A stretch of 11,759 nucleotides of DNA from an uncultured Butyricicoccus sp. GTDB lineage: Bacteria; Bacillota; Clostridia; Oscillospirales; Butyricicoccaceae. Numbering within the stretch: the stretch's first letter is position 1; each line of letters opens with the position of its first letter. Made by a program: the position numbers and the translations under genes. The stretch lies in the NCBI GenBank assembly GCA_959018045.1, contig CAUEJN010000030.1, positions 1 to 11,759 on the forward strand, in the 5' to 3' direction. The notes beneath the pieces are model-generated. The model was not told the DNA's origin. It saw only the letters and a list, made by a program, of their open reading frames with translations, and searched no databases. Shown here in pieces: positions 1-5,538 of the stretch.

Positions 1-19
1 GGCTATTAAATTTTATGCA

Positions 20-49
20 AGTATATGCATAGTGGAAAGAGAACAACAA
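20..49 (-). promoter_or_regulatory. Possible leftward promoter at the window edge
   Basis: On the minus strand a TTGTTG -35 (49-44) and a TATACT -10 (25-20) are separated by 18 bp. They would drive a gene lying to the left of the window. The -35 is only a partial match and the target gene cannot be seen, so this is a weak call. Confidence 0.3.
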
Positions 50-53
50 ACAC

Positions 54-125
54 AAAAGCGAGAAAATCAGCGATTTTCGTTTTTTAGTTCTTCAAAAAAC
101 GTGCGGTAAAAAAGCGAGAAAATCA
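54..125. repeat. 16-bp direct repeat, two copies
   Basis: The 16-mer AAAAGCGAGAAAATCA occurs at 54-69 and again at 110-125, 56 bp apart start to start. Each copy is followed by a T-rich stretch that can fold back on its GAAAAT core (GATTTTC after copy one, ATTTTTC after copy two). The pair lies in the AT-rich, gene-free DNA between the left edge and gdhA (1-213). The copies look like duplicated terminator units; no coding potential is evident. Confidence 0.6.
62..85 (+). terminator. Rho-independent terminator-like hairpin
   Basis: GAAAATC (62-68) pairs perfectly with GATTTTC (72-78) over a 3-nt loop. A G and a run of six T (80-85) follow on the plus strand. The stem is AT-rich and therefore weak. 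On this strand it would end a gene lying left of the window; on the minus strand it could back up termination of gdhA. Confidence 0.45.
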
Positions 126-155
126 AGCATTTTTCACTTTAGTTATGCGGGAAAA

Positions 156-173
156 TATTCTCGGTTCCGAGAA
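156..173 (-). terminator. Likely gdhA terminator hairpin
   Basis: About 40 bp past the gdhA stop, the 16-nt palindrome at 158-173 (TTCTCGG / CCGAGAA, 7 bp with a 2-nt turn) is followed on the minus strand by TATTTT. The U-tract is imperfect. The second copy of the repeat at 110-125 gives a further minus-strand hairpin followed by CGCTTTTTT, so termination may be in tandem. Confidence 0.45.
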
Positions 174-213
174 AAAAGGCATTTTTGATACTTGGGTTCA
201 GGCTCACTTTGGA

Positions 214-1560
214 TTAGTATGCGATACCCTGCCACAGCATAGCGTCGCAAACCTTCTCGAAGCCAGCGATGTTTGCGCCAGCAACCAGATTGCCTTCCAT
301 GCCGTAACGAGCAGCAGCATCCTTACAGGACTTGTAGATGTTGACCATGATGTCATGCAGCTTTGCATCGACCTCGTCGAAGGTCCAGGACAGACGCTGG
401 CTGTTCTGGCTCATCTCCAGACCGGAGGTAGCAACACCGCCTGCGTTTGCAGCCTTTGCCGGGCCGAACTTTACGCCGGCAGCCTGGAATGCCTCAACAG
501 CCTCAGGCGTAGAGGGCATGTTAGCACCCTCAGCGACAGCCTTAACGCCGTTTGCGATCAGGGTCTTAGCCTCGTCGCCGTTGAGCTCGTTCTGGGTAGC
601 GCAGGGGAGAGCGATATCGCAGGCAACAGACCAGATGCCGCGGCAGCCTTCTACATACTTTGCGGTCGGAACGTAGTCGAGGTAGGTCTTGATGCGAGCA
701 CGCTTGACCTCCTTGATCTCCTTGATGACCTTGTAGTCGATGCCGTTCTCGTCAACGATATAGCCGTTGGAGTCGCTCATTGCGATAACCTTGCCGCCCA
801 GCTGGGTAGCCTTCTGGCAAGCGTAGGTTGCAACGTTACCCGAACCGGAGATGACGACCTTCTTGCCCTCGAAGGACTCGCCCATATCGGCCAGCATTTC
901 CTTCATGTAGTAGCAAACGCCGTAGCCGGTAGCCTCGGTACGAGCCAGGGAGCCGCCGTAGGACAGGCCCTTACCGGTCAGAACGCCGGTGAACTCGTTG
1001 CGCAGGCGCTTGTACTGACCGAACATGTAGCCGATCTCACGTGCGCCGGTACCGATATCGCCAGCCGGGACGTCGGTGTCAGGACCGATGTGGCGCTGGA
1101 GCTCGGTCATAAAGGACTGGCAGAAGCGCATGATCTCGTTGTCGCTCTTGCCCTTGGGGTCGAAGTCGGAACCGCCCTTGCCGCCGCCCATGGGCAGGCC
1201 GGTCAGGCTGTTCTTGAAGATCTGCTCAAAGCCCAGGAACTTGATGATGGACTGGTTAACAGAGGGATGCAGACGCAGACCGCCCTTATAGGGACCGATT
1301 GCGGAGTTAAACTGGATACGCCAGCCGCGGTTTACCTGTACCTTACCAGCGTCGTCTACCCACGAAACACGGAAGTTTACGATGCGCTCGGGCTCAACGA
1401 TGCGCTCGATGATGCCGTTCTTCTCGATTTCGGGACGTGCAGCAACGACCGGCTCGAGGGACTCGAAGACCTCACGTACAGCCTGCAGGAACTCCGGCTC
1501 ATGTGCATTGCGTGCAGCCAGACCTTCGTAAACGCGATTGAGATACTCGCTCTTGAACAT
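214..1560 (-). CDS. gdhA: NADP-type glutamate dehydrogenase
   Basis: A 448-residue cytoplasmic enzyme that interconverts 2-oxoglutarate plus ammonium and glutamate, linking nitrogen assimilation to the Krebs-cycle intermediates. The length matches the hexameric bacterial GdhA family (about 447). Visible motifs are YKGG (91-94, K92), K116, the catalytic loop GLPMGGGKGG (121-130, K128) and VPAGDIG (164-170, D168), which coincide with the E. coli active-site lysines and aspartate. A Rossmann GSGNVA (239-244) is followed by SDS (262-264), the pattern of NADP-specific rather than NAD-specific members such as the Clostridium symbiosum enzyme; cofactor choice is therefore inferred. The start at 1560 is preferred over an in-frame ATG 36 bases upstream because GGAGGT lies 8 bases before it. 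The gene is monocistronic, with its own promoter and an operator-like inverted repeat. Confidence 0.96.
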   Translation of the reverse strand: MFKSEYLNRVYEGLAARNAHEPEFLQAVREVFESLEPVVAARPEIEKNGIIERIVEPERIVNFRVSWVDDAGKVQVNRGWRIQFNSAIGPYKGGLRLHPSVNQSIIKFLGFEQIFKNSLTGLPMGGGKGGSDFDPKGKSDNEIMRFCQSFMTELQRHIGPDTDVPAGDIGTGAREIGYMFGQYKRLRNEFTGVLTGKGLSYGGSLARTEATGYGVCYYMKEMLADMGESFEGKKVVISGSGNVATYACQKATQLGGKVIAMSDSNGYIVDENGIDYKVIKEIKEVKRARIKTYLDYVPTAKYVEGCRGIWSVACDIALPCATQNELNGDEAKTLIANGVKAVAEGANMPSTPEAVEAFQAAGVKFGPAKAANAGGVATSGLEMSQNSQRLSWTFDEVDAKLHDIMVNIYKSCKDAAARYGMEGNLVAGANIAGFEKVCDAMLWQGIAY

Positions 1561-1588
1561 AATTTTCGACCTCCATAGATTGGCTTTG

Positions 1589-1605
1589 GGATGCACCCTG
1601 CATCC
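1589..1605 (-). promoter_or_regulatory. Hairpin in the gdhA mRNA leader
   Basis: A perfect 7-bp stem (GGATGCA / TGCATCC) with a 3-nt loop lies between the predicted gdhA transcription start (about 1623) and its ribosome site. No U-run follows, so it is not a terminator. It may affect message stability or ribosome access; the function is not known. Confidence 0.4.
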
Positions 1606-1629
1606 GAACAGGTTCTCTTGAATGCCTTT

Positions 1630-1658
1630 ATTTTATCACGCAAACCAGTTAGAATCAA
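1630..1658 (-). promoter_or_regulatory. gdhA promoter
   Basis: On the minus strand TTGATT (1658-1653) and TAAAAT (1635-1630) are spaced by exactly 17 bp, a good sigma-A type match. Transcription would begin near 1623, leaving a leader of about 63 nt before the gdhA start. Confidence 0.65.
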
Positions 1659-1676
1659 TTTCTTTTGCGTGATAAA
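1632..1676. promoter_or_regulatory. 13-bp inverted repeat around the gdhA promoter (operator-like)
   Basis: TTTATCACGCAAA (1632-1644) and its exact reverse complement TTTGCGTGATAAA (1664-1676) are separated by 19 bp, so the arm centres are 32 bp apart, close to three helical turns. One arm overlaps the spacer and -10 of the gdhA promoter and the other sits just upstream of the -35. A related half site, TTTATCATTTC on the minus strand, lies at 1696-1686. This layout suits a repressor binding both arms. I do not recognise the motif as a known regulator's site. Confidence 0.6.
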
Positions 1677-1788
1677 CAGTGAAAGAAATGATAAAATCGA
1701 CCGGGGAGAGTGCTGGATAATCATGCAAATTGCCTAAAAAACTTTTCTTATGCAGGAGAAAATTCATTTTTTATCGGCCGGTCAAGCG

Positions 1789-1845
1789 AAAAATGCAGGA
1801 AATCCTGAAAAATTGGCACTTGTTATCCTGACGAGCGCAGGATAA
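1789..1845 (-). terminator. Hairpins downstream of the sdpI-like gene
   Basis: Two inverted repeats follow the sdpI-like stop on the minus strand. The first, 1845-1823, has an 8-bp perfect stem (TTATCCTG / CAGGATAA) with a 7-nt loop but no adjacent U-run. The second, 1807-1796, is a short CAGGA/TCCTG stem followed by CATTTTT. Together they are the best candidates for the end of the operon. The remainder of the 314-bp gap to gdhA (1561-1874) holds only the gdhA promoter, operator and leader; I see no gene in it. Confidence 0.4.
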
Positions 1846-1874
1846 AGACCGGATGATTTACGCCACATTATGCG

Positions 1875-2528
1875 TTAATTTTGCGGATGGCGCTGGCGAT
1901 ACCAAATATAGCTCATCAGAACGGGAACCACGACAGAGATGATGAGCGGGACAAAGAATACGACCGCCATGAGCACATCACCGGGCAGAAAGGTGGAGAC
2001 GATGCCGAGCAGACCGGCGGCGAACATGAGCCGTCCAGCCAGACGGTGCGTGCGCGTCCATACGACTTCGTCGGCATACGTCCAGGGTGTTTTGATGCCG
2101 CAAAAGTAATTTTGACGGAATTTGGGCATCATATTACCGAGGATGGCAAAAAGTACGCCGAGGAACAGACAGATGGTACGTCCGACGCGGACGCTGCCCG
2201 GATGCAGGCTCTCGATTAGCACGATACCGACCATGAGGAGGATAAACAGCATCATCATCACCTGGAACAGCAGATAGGAGGGCGCGAATTTGTCATAGCT
2301 TTTGCGTCGGGGATCGATTTTGGGTATCAGGGGGAAAAGAACGGCGAATAGCGGTGCCAGTGCCGCGATGATGAATAAATGCCACTTGGGTTCATAGCCG
2401 ACTTGACCGCCGAAATCCCACTGCATGGGAATGGATGCGGGCAGACGGGGGTAAAATAGAGCGGTCAGGATGACGGGCACGATGGCCAGTACCCATACCA
2501 AAATCTGCGTTTTTGGTATGCGTTTCAT
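1875..2528 (-). CDS. SdpI-like membrane protein (DUF1648 / SdpI family)
   Basis: A 217-residue integral membrane protein. Hydrophobic segments are visible near 8-27, 50-68, 86-105, 116-132, 165-182 and 186-208. The N-terminal part carries the DUF1648-type signature around 27-44 (YPRLPASIPMQWDFGGQVG). The SdpI signature at 131-161 shows GN.MP, N140, GIKTPWT and W157..TH. In Bacillus subtilis SdpI protects cells from the SdpC killing toxin and also acts as a signal receptor that sequesters the repressor SdpR; that is family knowledge, and no sdpABC toxin genes are in this window. Its ATG overlaps the stop of the ArsR-family gene upstream (ATGA), so the two are translationally coupled. The role could equally be a general envelope-stress or bacteriocin-immunity protein. 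Confidence 0.88.
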   Translation of the reverse strand: MKRIPKTQILVWVLAIVPVILTALFYPRLPASIPMQWDFGGQVGYEPKWHLFIIAALAPLFAVLFPLIPKIDPRRKSYDKFAPSYLLFQVMMMLFILLMVGIVLIESLHPGSVRVGRTICLFLGVLFAILGNMMPKFRQNYFCGIKTPWTYADEVVWTRTHRLAGRLMFAAGLLGIVSTFLPGDVLMAVVFFVPLIISVVVPVLMSYIWYRQRHPQN

Positions 2529-2797
2529 TCGGAATCGTCTCCTTTCAGAGCGGACAGCCAGCCGAGGATCTCGTCGACGACTGAGAGATTGAGTTCGTAG
2601 TAAATGAACTTGCCGCGCTTGTCGTCCAGCACCAGCCCGGCATCGCGCAGGATGGCCAGATGGTGTGAGATTGTGGCGGCGGAAATGTTGAAATGCGCCG
2701 TGATTTCTCCGGCCGGGAGCGGGCCGTCGCGCAGCAGGTGCAGGATATCGCGGCGGGTGGGATCGGACAGCGCTTTAAAGGTCTGTTGAAAGCCCAT
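2525..2797 (-). CDS. ArsR-family repressor (SdpR-like autorepressor)
   Basis: A 90-residue winged-helix DNA-binding protein. The N-terminal FKALSDPTRRDILHLL (7-22) and the helix-turn-helix at about 28-54 with the recognition helix ATISHHLAILRDAG are typical of ArsR. The Cys-based metal site (ELCxCDL) of true arsenic or cadmium sensors is missing, which fits the SdpR branch. SdpR represses its own sdpRI operon in Bacillus until SdpI binds it. The chosen start at 2797 has AGGAGG 7 bases upstream; an in-frame ATG 57 bases earlier lies upstream of the likely transcription start. The TGA stop overlaps the SdpI-like ATG by ATGA. The 26-bp direct repeats covering its promoter are the probable operators. 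Confidence 0.9.
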   Translation of the reverse strand: MGFQQTFKALSDPTRRDILHLLRDGPLPAGEITAHFNISAATISHHLAILRDAGLVLDDKRGKFIYYELNLSVVDEILGWLSALKGDDSE

Positions 2798-2820
2798 AGA
2801 ATCGCCTCCTCTAATATTTC

Positions 2821-2898
2821 GATCTTTGTCTAAATGATAGTGCATGACCTGCACTTTGTCAACAGTTATTTTGATGATTATCTAAATGTTATTGCATG
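2821..2898 (-). promoter_or_regulatory. Two 26-bp direct repeats at the sdpR-like promoter (probable operators)
   Basis: On the minus strand, 2898-2873 and 2846-2821 match at 21 of 26 positions, including a shared CATGCA start and a CATTTAGA core. The copies are offset by 52 bp, about five helical turns, so they lie on the same face of the DNA. The proximal copy covers the -10 and the start of transcription; the distal copy lies upstream of the -35. A further small inverted repeat (GTGCA-N5-TGCAC) sits in the promoter spacer. The ArsR-family protein encoded just downstream is the obvious candidate ligand (inference). Confidence 0.65.
2834..2862 (-). promoter_or_regulatory. Promoter of the sdpR-sdpI-like operon
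   Basis: The minus strand has a consensus TTGACA -35 (2862-2857), a 17-bp spacer and a TATCAT -10 (2839-2834). It is the strongest-looking promoter on the minus strand here, which fits a gene normally held down by a repressor. The leader is about 30 nt. Confidence 0.78.
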
Positions 2899-2930
2899 AA
2901 AAAACAGGAACGGAATGCCGCTCCTGTTTT
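2899..2930 (-). terminator. Terminator of the DUF1836 gene
   Basis: A 9-position stem with one A-C mismatch (CAGGAACGG 2905-2913 against CCGCTCCTG 2918-2926) is followed on the minus strand by six T (2904-2899). A-T pairing extends the stem base. It ends transcription of the DUF1836 gene just before the distal sdpR-like operator repeat. T residues at 2927-2930 give weak termination on the other strand as well. Confidence 0.82.
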
Positions 2931-2936
2931 GATGTA

Positions 2937-3461
2937 CTATTCCTGCGCCTCGGCGCGTGCGTCGATGATCTGCTGGCACAGCCGCTGCATGTAGGTTGCG
3001 GTTGCAGACAGGGTCAGGCAGAAGGTCAGGACTTCGTTGGGGTCGGACAGGTCAATGTCCAGATCAGCGGTCAGACGCTCGGGAATGGAGTCGCGCAAAT
3101 GATCTTTGCGCGCCAAAAAACGGTTGAAGCAGGCTTCAAAGTCGACGTCATTGCGTCCGAGCAGCGCCTTGACGTCGGCCAGAGACAACATCTGCTTGAG
3201 CTGATAAATGCACAGCATCTGGATAATGTGCTGGCGGGTGTATTTTTTGCCTTTGACCGGCAGCAAAATCTTTTCCTTGGAATAGTTGTTGATCATGGTC
3301 TTGGTCAGGAGTTTGTCCTCCGGGTGGCGTTTGTTCTCCTGCAGACCCTCGTTGAACAGGGTCAGAACCTGATCCATATATAAGTCCAGTGCAGGCACGG
3401 CATCGGGCGTAATATCCCGGTCGTGCAGGACGGTTTCGAGCAGTTCGGATAGCTGTTTCAT
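2937..3461 (-). CDS. DUF1836 family protein (MerR-like DNA-binding regulator)
   Basis: A 174-residue soluble protein. The segment LLTKTMINNYSKEKILLPV (51-69), followed by KKYTRQHIIQMLCIYQLKQMLSLADVKALL (72-101), resembles the winged helix of MerR regulators: a helix and wing, then a helical stretch ending in the 'LSLADVKALL' element. This is the pattern of the DUF1836 family, whose function is not established. The start at 3461 follows a purine-rich AGGGGG 7 bases upstream; an in-frame ATG further upstream falls within the promoter. It is transcribed divergently from the hemolysin III-like gene from a facing promoter, so it might control that gene (inference from position only). It ends in a TAG stop and a good terminator. 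Confidence 0.8.
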   Translation of the reverse strand: MKQLSELLETVLHDRDITPDAVPALDLYMDQVLTLFNEGLQENKRHPEDKLLTKTMINNYSKEKILLPVKGKKYTRQHIIQMLCIYQLKQMLSLADVKALLGRNDVDFEACFNRFLARKDHLRDSIPERLTADLDIDLSDPNEVLTFCLTLSATATYMQRLCQQIIDARAEAQE

Positions 3462-3489
3462 AGAGATCCCCCTCTCGTAGCTCACTATC

Positions 3490-3518
3490 ATTGTAGCGCA
3501 AGGTGAAAAAAACTGCAA
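3490..3518 (-). promoter_or_regulatory. Promoter of the DUF1836 gene
   Basis: TTGCAG (3518-3513), a 17-bp spacer with a run of seven T, and TACAAT (3495-3490) on the minus strand. The leader to the start at 3461 would be about 20 nt, just enough to include the ribosome site. Confidence 0.65.
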
Positions 3519-3526
3519 GAGGGTAG

Positions 3527-3554
3527 TTGCAATCTTAATGAAATGTGGTAATAT
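3527..3554 (+). promoter_or_regulatory. Promoter of the hemolysin III-like gene
   Basis: TTGCAA (3527-3532), a 16-bp spacer and TAATAT (3549-3554) on the plus strand. The -35 lies only 8 bp from the -35 of the divergent DUF1836 promoter, so polymerase or a regulator bound to one would affect the other. Confidence 0.5.
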
Positions 3555-3564
3555 AAAAGATAGA

Positions 3565-3585
3565 ATATAGTTTTTGAAACTATAT
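3565..3585. promoter_or_regulatory. Perfect 9-bp palindrome downstream of the hemolysin III promoter
   Basis: ATATAGTTT (3565-3573) and AAACTATAT (3577-3585) are perfect reverse complements around a TTG centre. The palindrome starts about 10 bp after the -10, so it spans the likely transcription start or the very 5' end of the message. No U-run follows. A repressor operator or a 5' stabilising hairpin are both possible. Confidence 0.5.
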
Positions 3586-3610
3586 AACTAAGATTCCGGG
3601 AGGGACCTGT

Positions 3611-4261
3611 ATGCCAAGAATGTTTATCAAGGCGCGCGAGCCGTTTTCCAGCTATTCACACTTTGTCGGCGCGGTTGCAGCCGCGTGTGGTCTGGCAATC
3701 ATGCTCATACGCGCTGTAATCGAAGGCGTGGACGCACTGACTGGTTTGTCTGTGCTGCTGTTCGGTCTGTCGCTCATCGCGCTGTACAGCGCCAGCGCGG
3801 TCTATCACTACGCCAGGGCAGGAGAACAGGTACTGCGCGTGCTCAAAAAGCTCGATCACAGCATGATCTATGTGCTCATCGCGGGCAGCTACACGCCGAT
3901 CGTGCTCAAGTATATGCAGGCACCGGGGGCGTACCTCTTTCTCATGGTAATCTGGGGAATCGCCCTGTTTGGCATCTCGGTAAAGCTCGTCTGGATTGAT
4001 GCACCACGCTTTTTGGGAACCATCCTGTATCTGCTTATGGGATGGGCGGTGATCTTCCGGTTTGATGTGGTACTGTCCATGCCTGCGCCTGCCATCACGC
4101 TTTTGGCGATTGGCGGTCTGTCGTACACAATCGGCGGCGTGATCTATATTCTGAAAAAGCCCAATCTGTCGGAGGTTTTGGGATTCCATGAGCTGTTCCA
4201 TCTGTTTGTGCTGGCCGGAAGCGTCGCACATTATCTGATGGTGTTCTGGTTTGTATTGTAA
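3611..4261 (+). CDS. trhA: Hemolysin III / PAQR family membrane protein
   Basis: A 216-residue membrane protein with about seven hydrophobic helices, the usual length and topology of the bacterial hemolysin III (TrhA, PAQR) family. The metal-site residues of the family are all present: S60 and H66 in SASAVYH, D82 in LDHSMIY, and H193 and H197 in GFHELFH. The N-terminal SHFVG (16-20) is also typical. Bacterial members are linked to membrane fluidity and lipid homeostasis; the haemolysin name comes from an early Bacillus cereus assay and should not be taken as a toxin claim. GGGAGG lies about 7 bases before the start. It is divergent from the DUF1836 regulator and is closed by a strong terminator. 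Confidence 0.93.
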   Translation: MPRMFIKAREPFSSYSHFVGAVAAACGLAIMLIRAVIEGVDALTGLSVLLFGLSLIALYSASAVYHYARAGEQVLRVLKKLDHSMIYVLIAGSYTPIVLKYMQAPGAYLFLMVIWGIALFGISVKLVWIDAPRFLGTILYLLMGWAVIFRFDVVLSMPAPAITLLAIGGLSYTIGGVIYILKKPNLSEVLGFHELFHLFVLAGSVAHYLMVFWFVL

Positions 4262-4280
4262 CGGCAAAATAGAGCAAACA

Positions 4281-4310
4281 AAAAGAGGACTGGGAACAGT
4301 CCTCTTTTTT
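4281..4310. terminator. Bidirectional terminator between convergent genes
   Basis: A 12-bp perfect stem (4281-4292 with 4297-4308) closes on a GGAA tetraloop. It has an A-run on one flank and a T-run (4305-4310) on the other, so it works on both strands. It ends the hemolysin III gene on the plus strand and the phosphodiester glycosidase gene (stop at 4320) on the minus strand. Confidence 0.92.
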
Positions 4311-4319
4311 GACACCGCT

Positions 4320-5504
4320 TTACTTGACGATAAAGGCATTGGGCAGTCGACGGCCTTCGGGGTTGTTGGTCGACGTGGTGGGCGAGCTGATGACGCGTCC
4401 CTGATAGTACATAACCGACGACGAGCCGCCGTCCAGGTTGCAGGCCTGCACTGCGCCGTAATCCCACAGAACGTCGCGCAGATCGACACCACGGCAGCCC
4501 ATCGAGCTGCCCTGACCGCGTCCGTTGATGACCAGCATCAGCACGGTGAGATCTTCGGTTTGACCGATGGCGGTACGGGGCTGCAAGCTCTCGACCGAGC
4601 CAAGCTCTTCGATCTTCTGTCCGTTGACGATCAGTGCCGGGCCAAACTCGACCGCATCGACCATCTGCTCTGCGGTGGTGGTGTCACCGATCAGGAAGCG
4701 GTGCTGGTCGTCGAAACCGATGATCTTGTAACCGTGACCGAATGCGCCTTGGATGAGCTCACCGTCGTGCTTGACGTAACCGTAGGGCGTACCGCCTTCG
4801 GCAACCTCACCGTTGTCGATGAAGCCCGAGGCGTTGATGCCCAGAATGGCCTCGTTGTAGTCGGCCAGATCGGCAATGCGCTGACCTTCGCGCTTTCCCA
4901 TGCCGCGGCACAGGCCGAGTTCCACGCGGGACGGGTCTTTGACAACCGCCAGATAACCATTGTACTCGGTACCCAGCAGACCCTCGCGTTCCAGACGCAC
5001 GATCATCAGGCTCTTTTCCGTGTTGATGGCAACAACCTTGTCACCCTGCTTGGTGACAATGCCGGTGTCTTCACCCTTTTCACACCAGTCCATGTTGATC
5101 TTGTCGTAACCGTCCTCTATGTAACGCGGATTTTCCGCGAAGAATGCCTCACAGCTTGCGCGATCGATTTCCTCGAACAGGGCGTAGAACTGATCTTCCG
5201 GGCTGAGGTTGGTGTCGACCTTGTCGGTGGCGGTCTGACCGTCCTGCCCCCAGATGGACTGGATATCCTTCTGGCTCTCAAAGAGTGCCTGACGGGCGCC
5301 CACGACCTCGCTGACCATATCAGCGGGGAAGAACGCGGTTGCCAACCACTGATGGGTCATGGTCTCCATCGCGGTGGAGATCCAAAGGGTGCGCAGTTCG
5401 CTGACAAAGGGATTGCTGGTGTAAACGACAAACGGGTAGAACACCGTCAGCCCCAACAGGATGATAATGGTGAAAAACAGCTTGATCCGCCGTGACACGC
5501 TCAT
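4320..5504 (-). CDS. Membrane-anchored phosphodiester glycosidase (NAGPA domain)
   Basis: A 394-residue protein with a positively charged N-terminus and one transmembrane segment (about 8-28), which places the rest outside the cell as an anchored domain. The C-terminal half (about 155-394) is a NAGPA-type domain. Visible motifs are GINASGF (222-228), FGPALIVNG (287-295), RTAIG (310-314), NLDGGSSS (356-363) and a closing GRRLPNAFIV (384-393). The family includes the mammalian 'uncovering enzyme', which removes GlcNAc from a phosphodiester. Bacterial members are often labelled exopolysaccharide proteins, and their substrates are probably cell-wall or capsule phosphodiesters (inference). Residues 30-155 match nothing I recognise. 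GAGGAG lies 7 bases before the start. It begins 34 bp after the helicase gene with no terminator between, so co-transcription is likely. Confidence 0.87.
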   Translation of the reverse strand: MSVSRRIKLFFTIIILLGLTVFYPFVVYTSNPFVSELRTLWISTAMETMTHQWLATAFFPADMVSEVVGARQALFESQKDIQSIWGQDGQTATDKVDTNLSPEDQFYALFEEIDRASCEAFFAENPRYIEDGYDKINMDWCEKGEDTGIVTKQGDKVVAINTEKSLMIVRLEREGLLGTEYNGYLAVVKDPSRVELGLCRGMGKREGQRIADLADYNEAILGINASGFIDNGEVAEGGTPYGYVKHDGELIQGAFGHGYKIIGFDDQHRFLIGDTTTAEQMVDAVEFGPALIVNGQKIEELGSVESLQPRTAIGQTEDLTVLMLVINGRGQGSSMGCRGVDLRDVLWDYGAVQACNLDGGSSSVMYYQGRVISSPTTSTNNPEGRRLPNAFIVK

Positions 5505-5538
5505 GTGCTTACTCCTCTCTCTCTAGCAGGGATGGGAA

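Noticed and set aside
145..1578. Long plus-strand open frame (477 codons) opposite gdhA
   Set aside because: It runs antisense to a gene with a full set of glutamate dehydrogenase motifs and shows no family resemblance. Long antisense frames are common in GC-biased coding DNA.
3656..4492. Minus-strand open frame (278 codons) across the hemolysin III gene
   Set aside because: It crosses the strong bidirectional terminator and is antisense to a clear membrane protein.
4251..5495. Plus-strand open frame (414 codons) opposite the phosphodiester glycosidase
   Set aside because: No recognisable motif and no ribosome site; the opposite strand encodes a clear NAGPA-domain protein and ends at a terminator.
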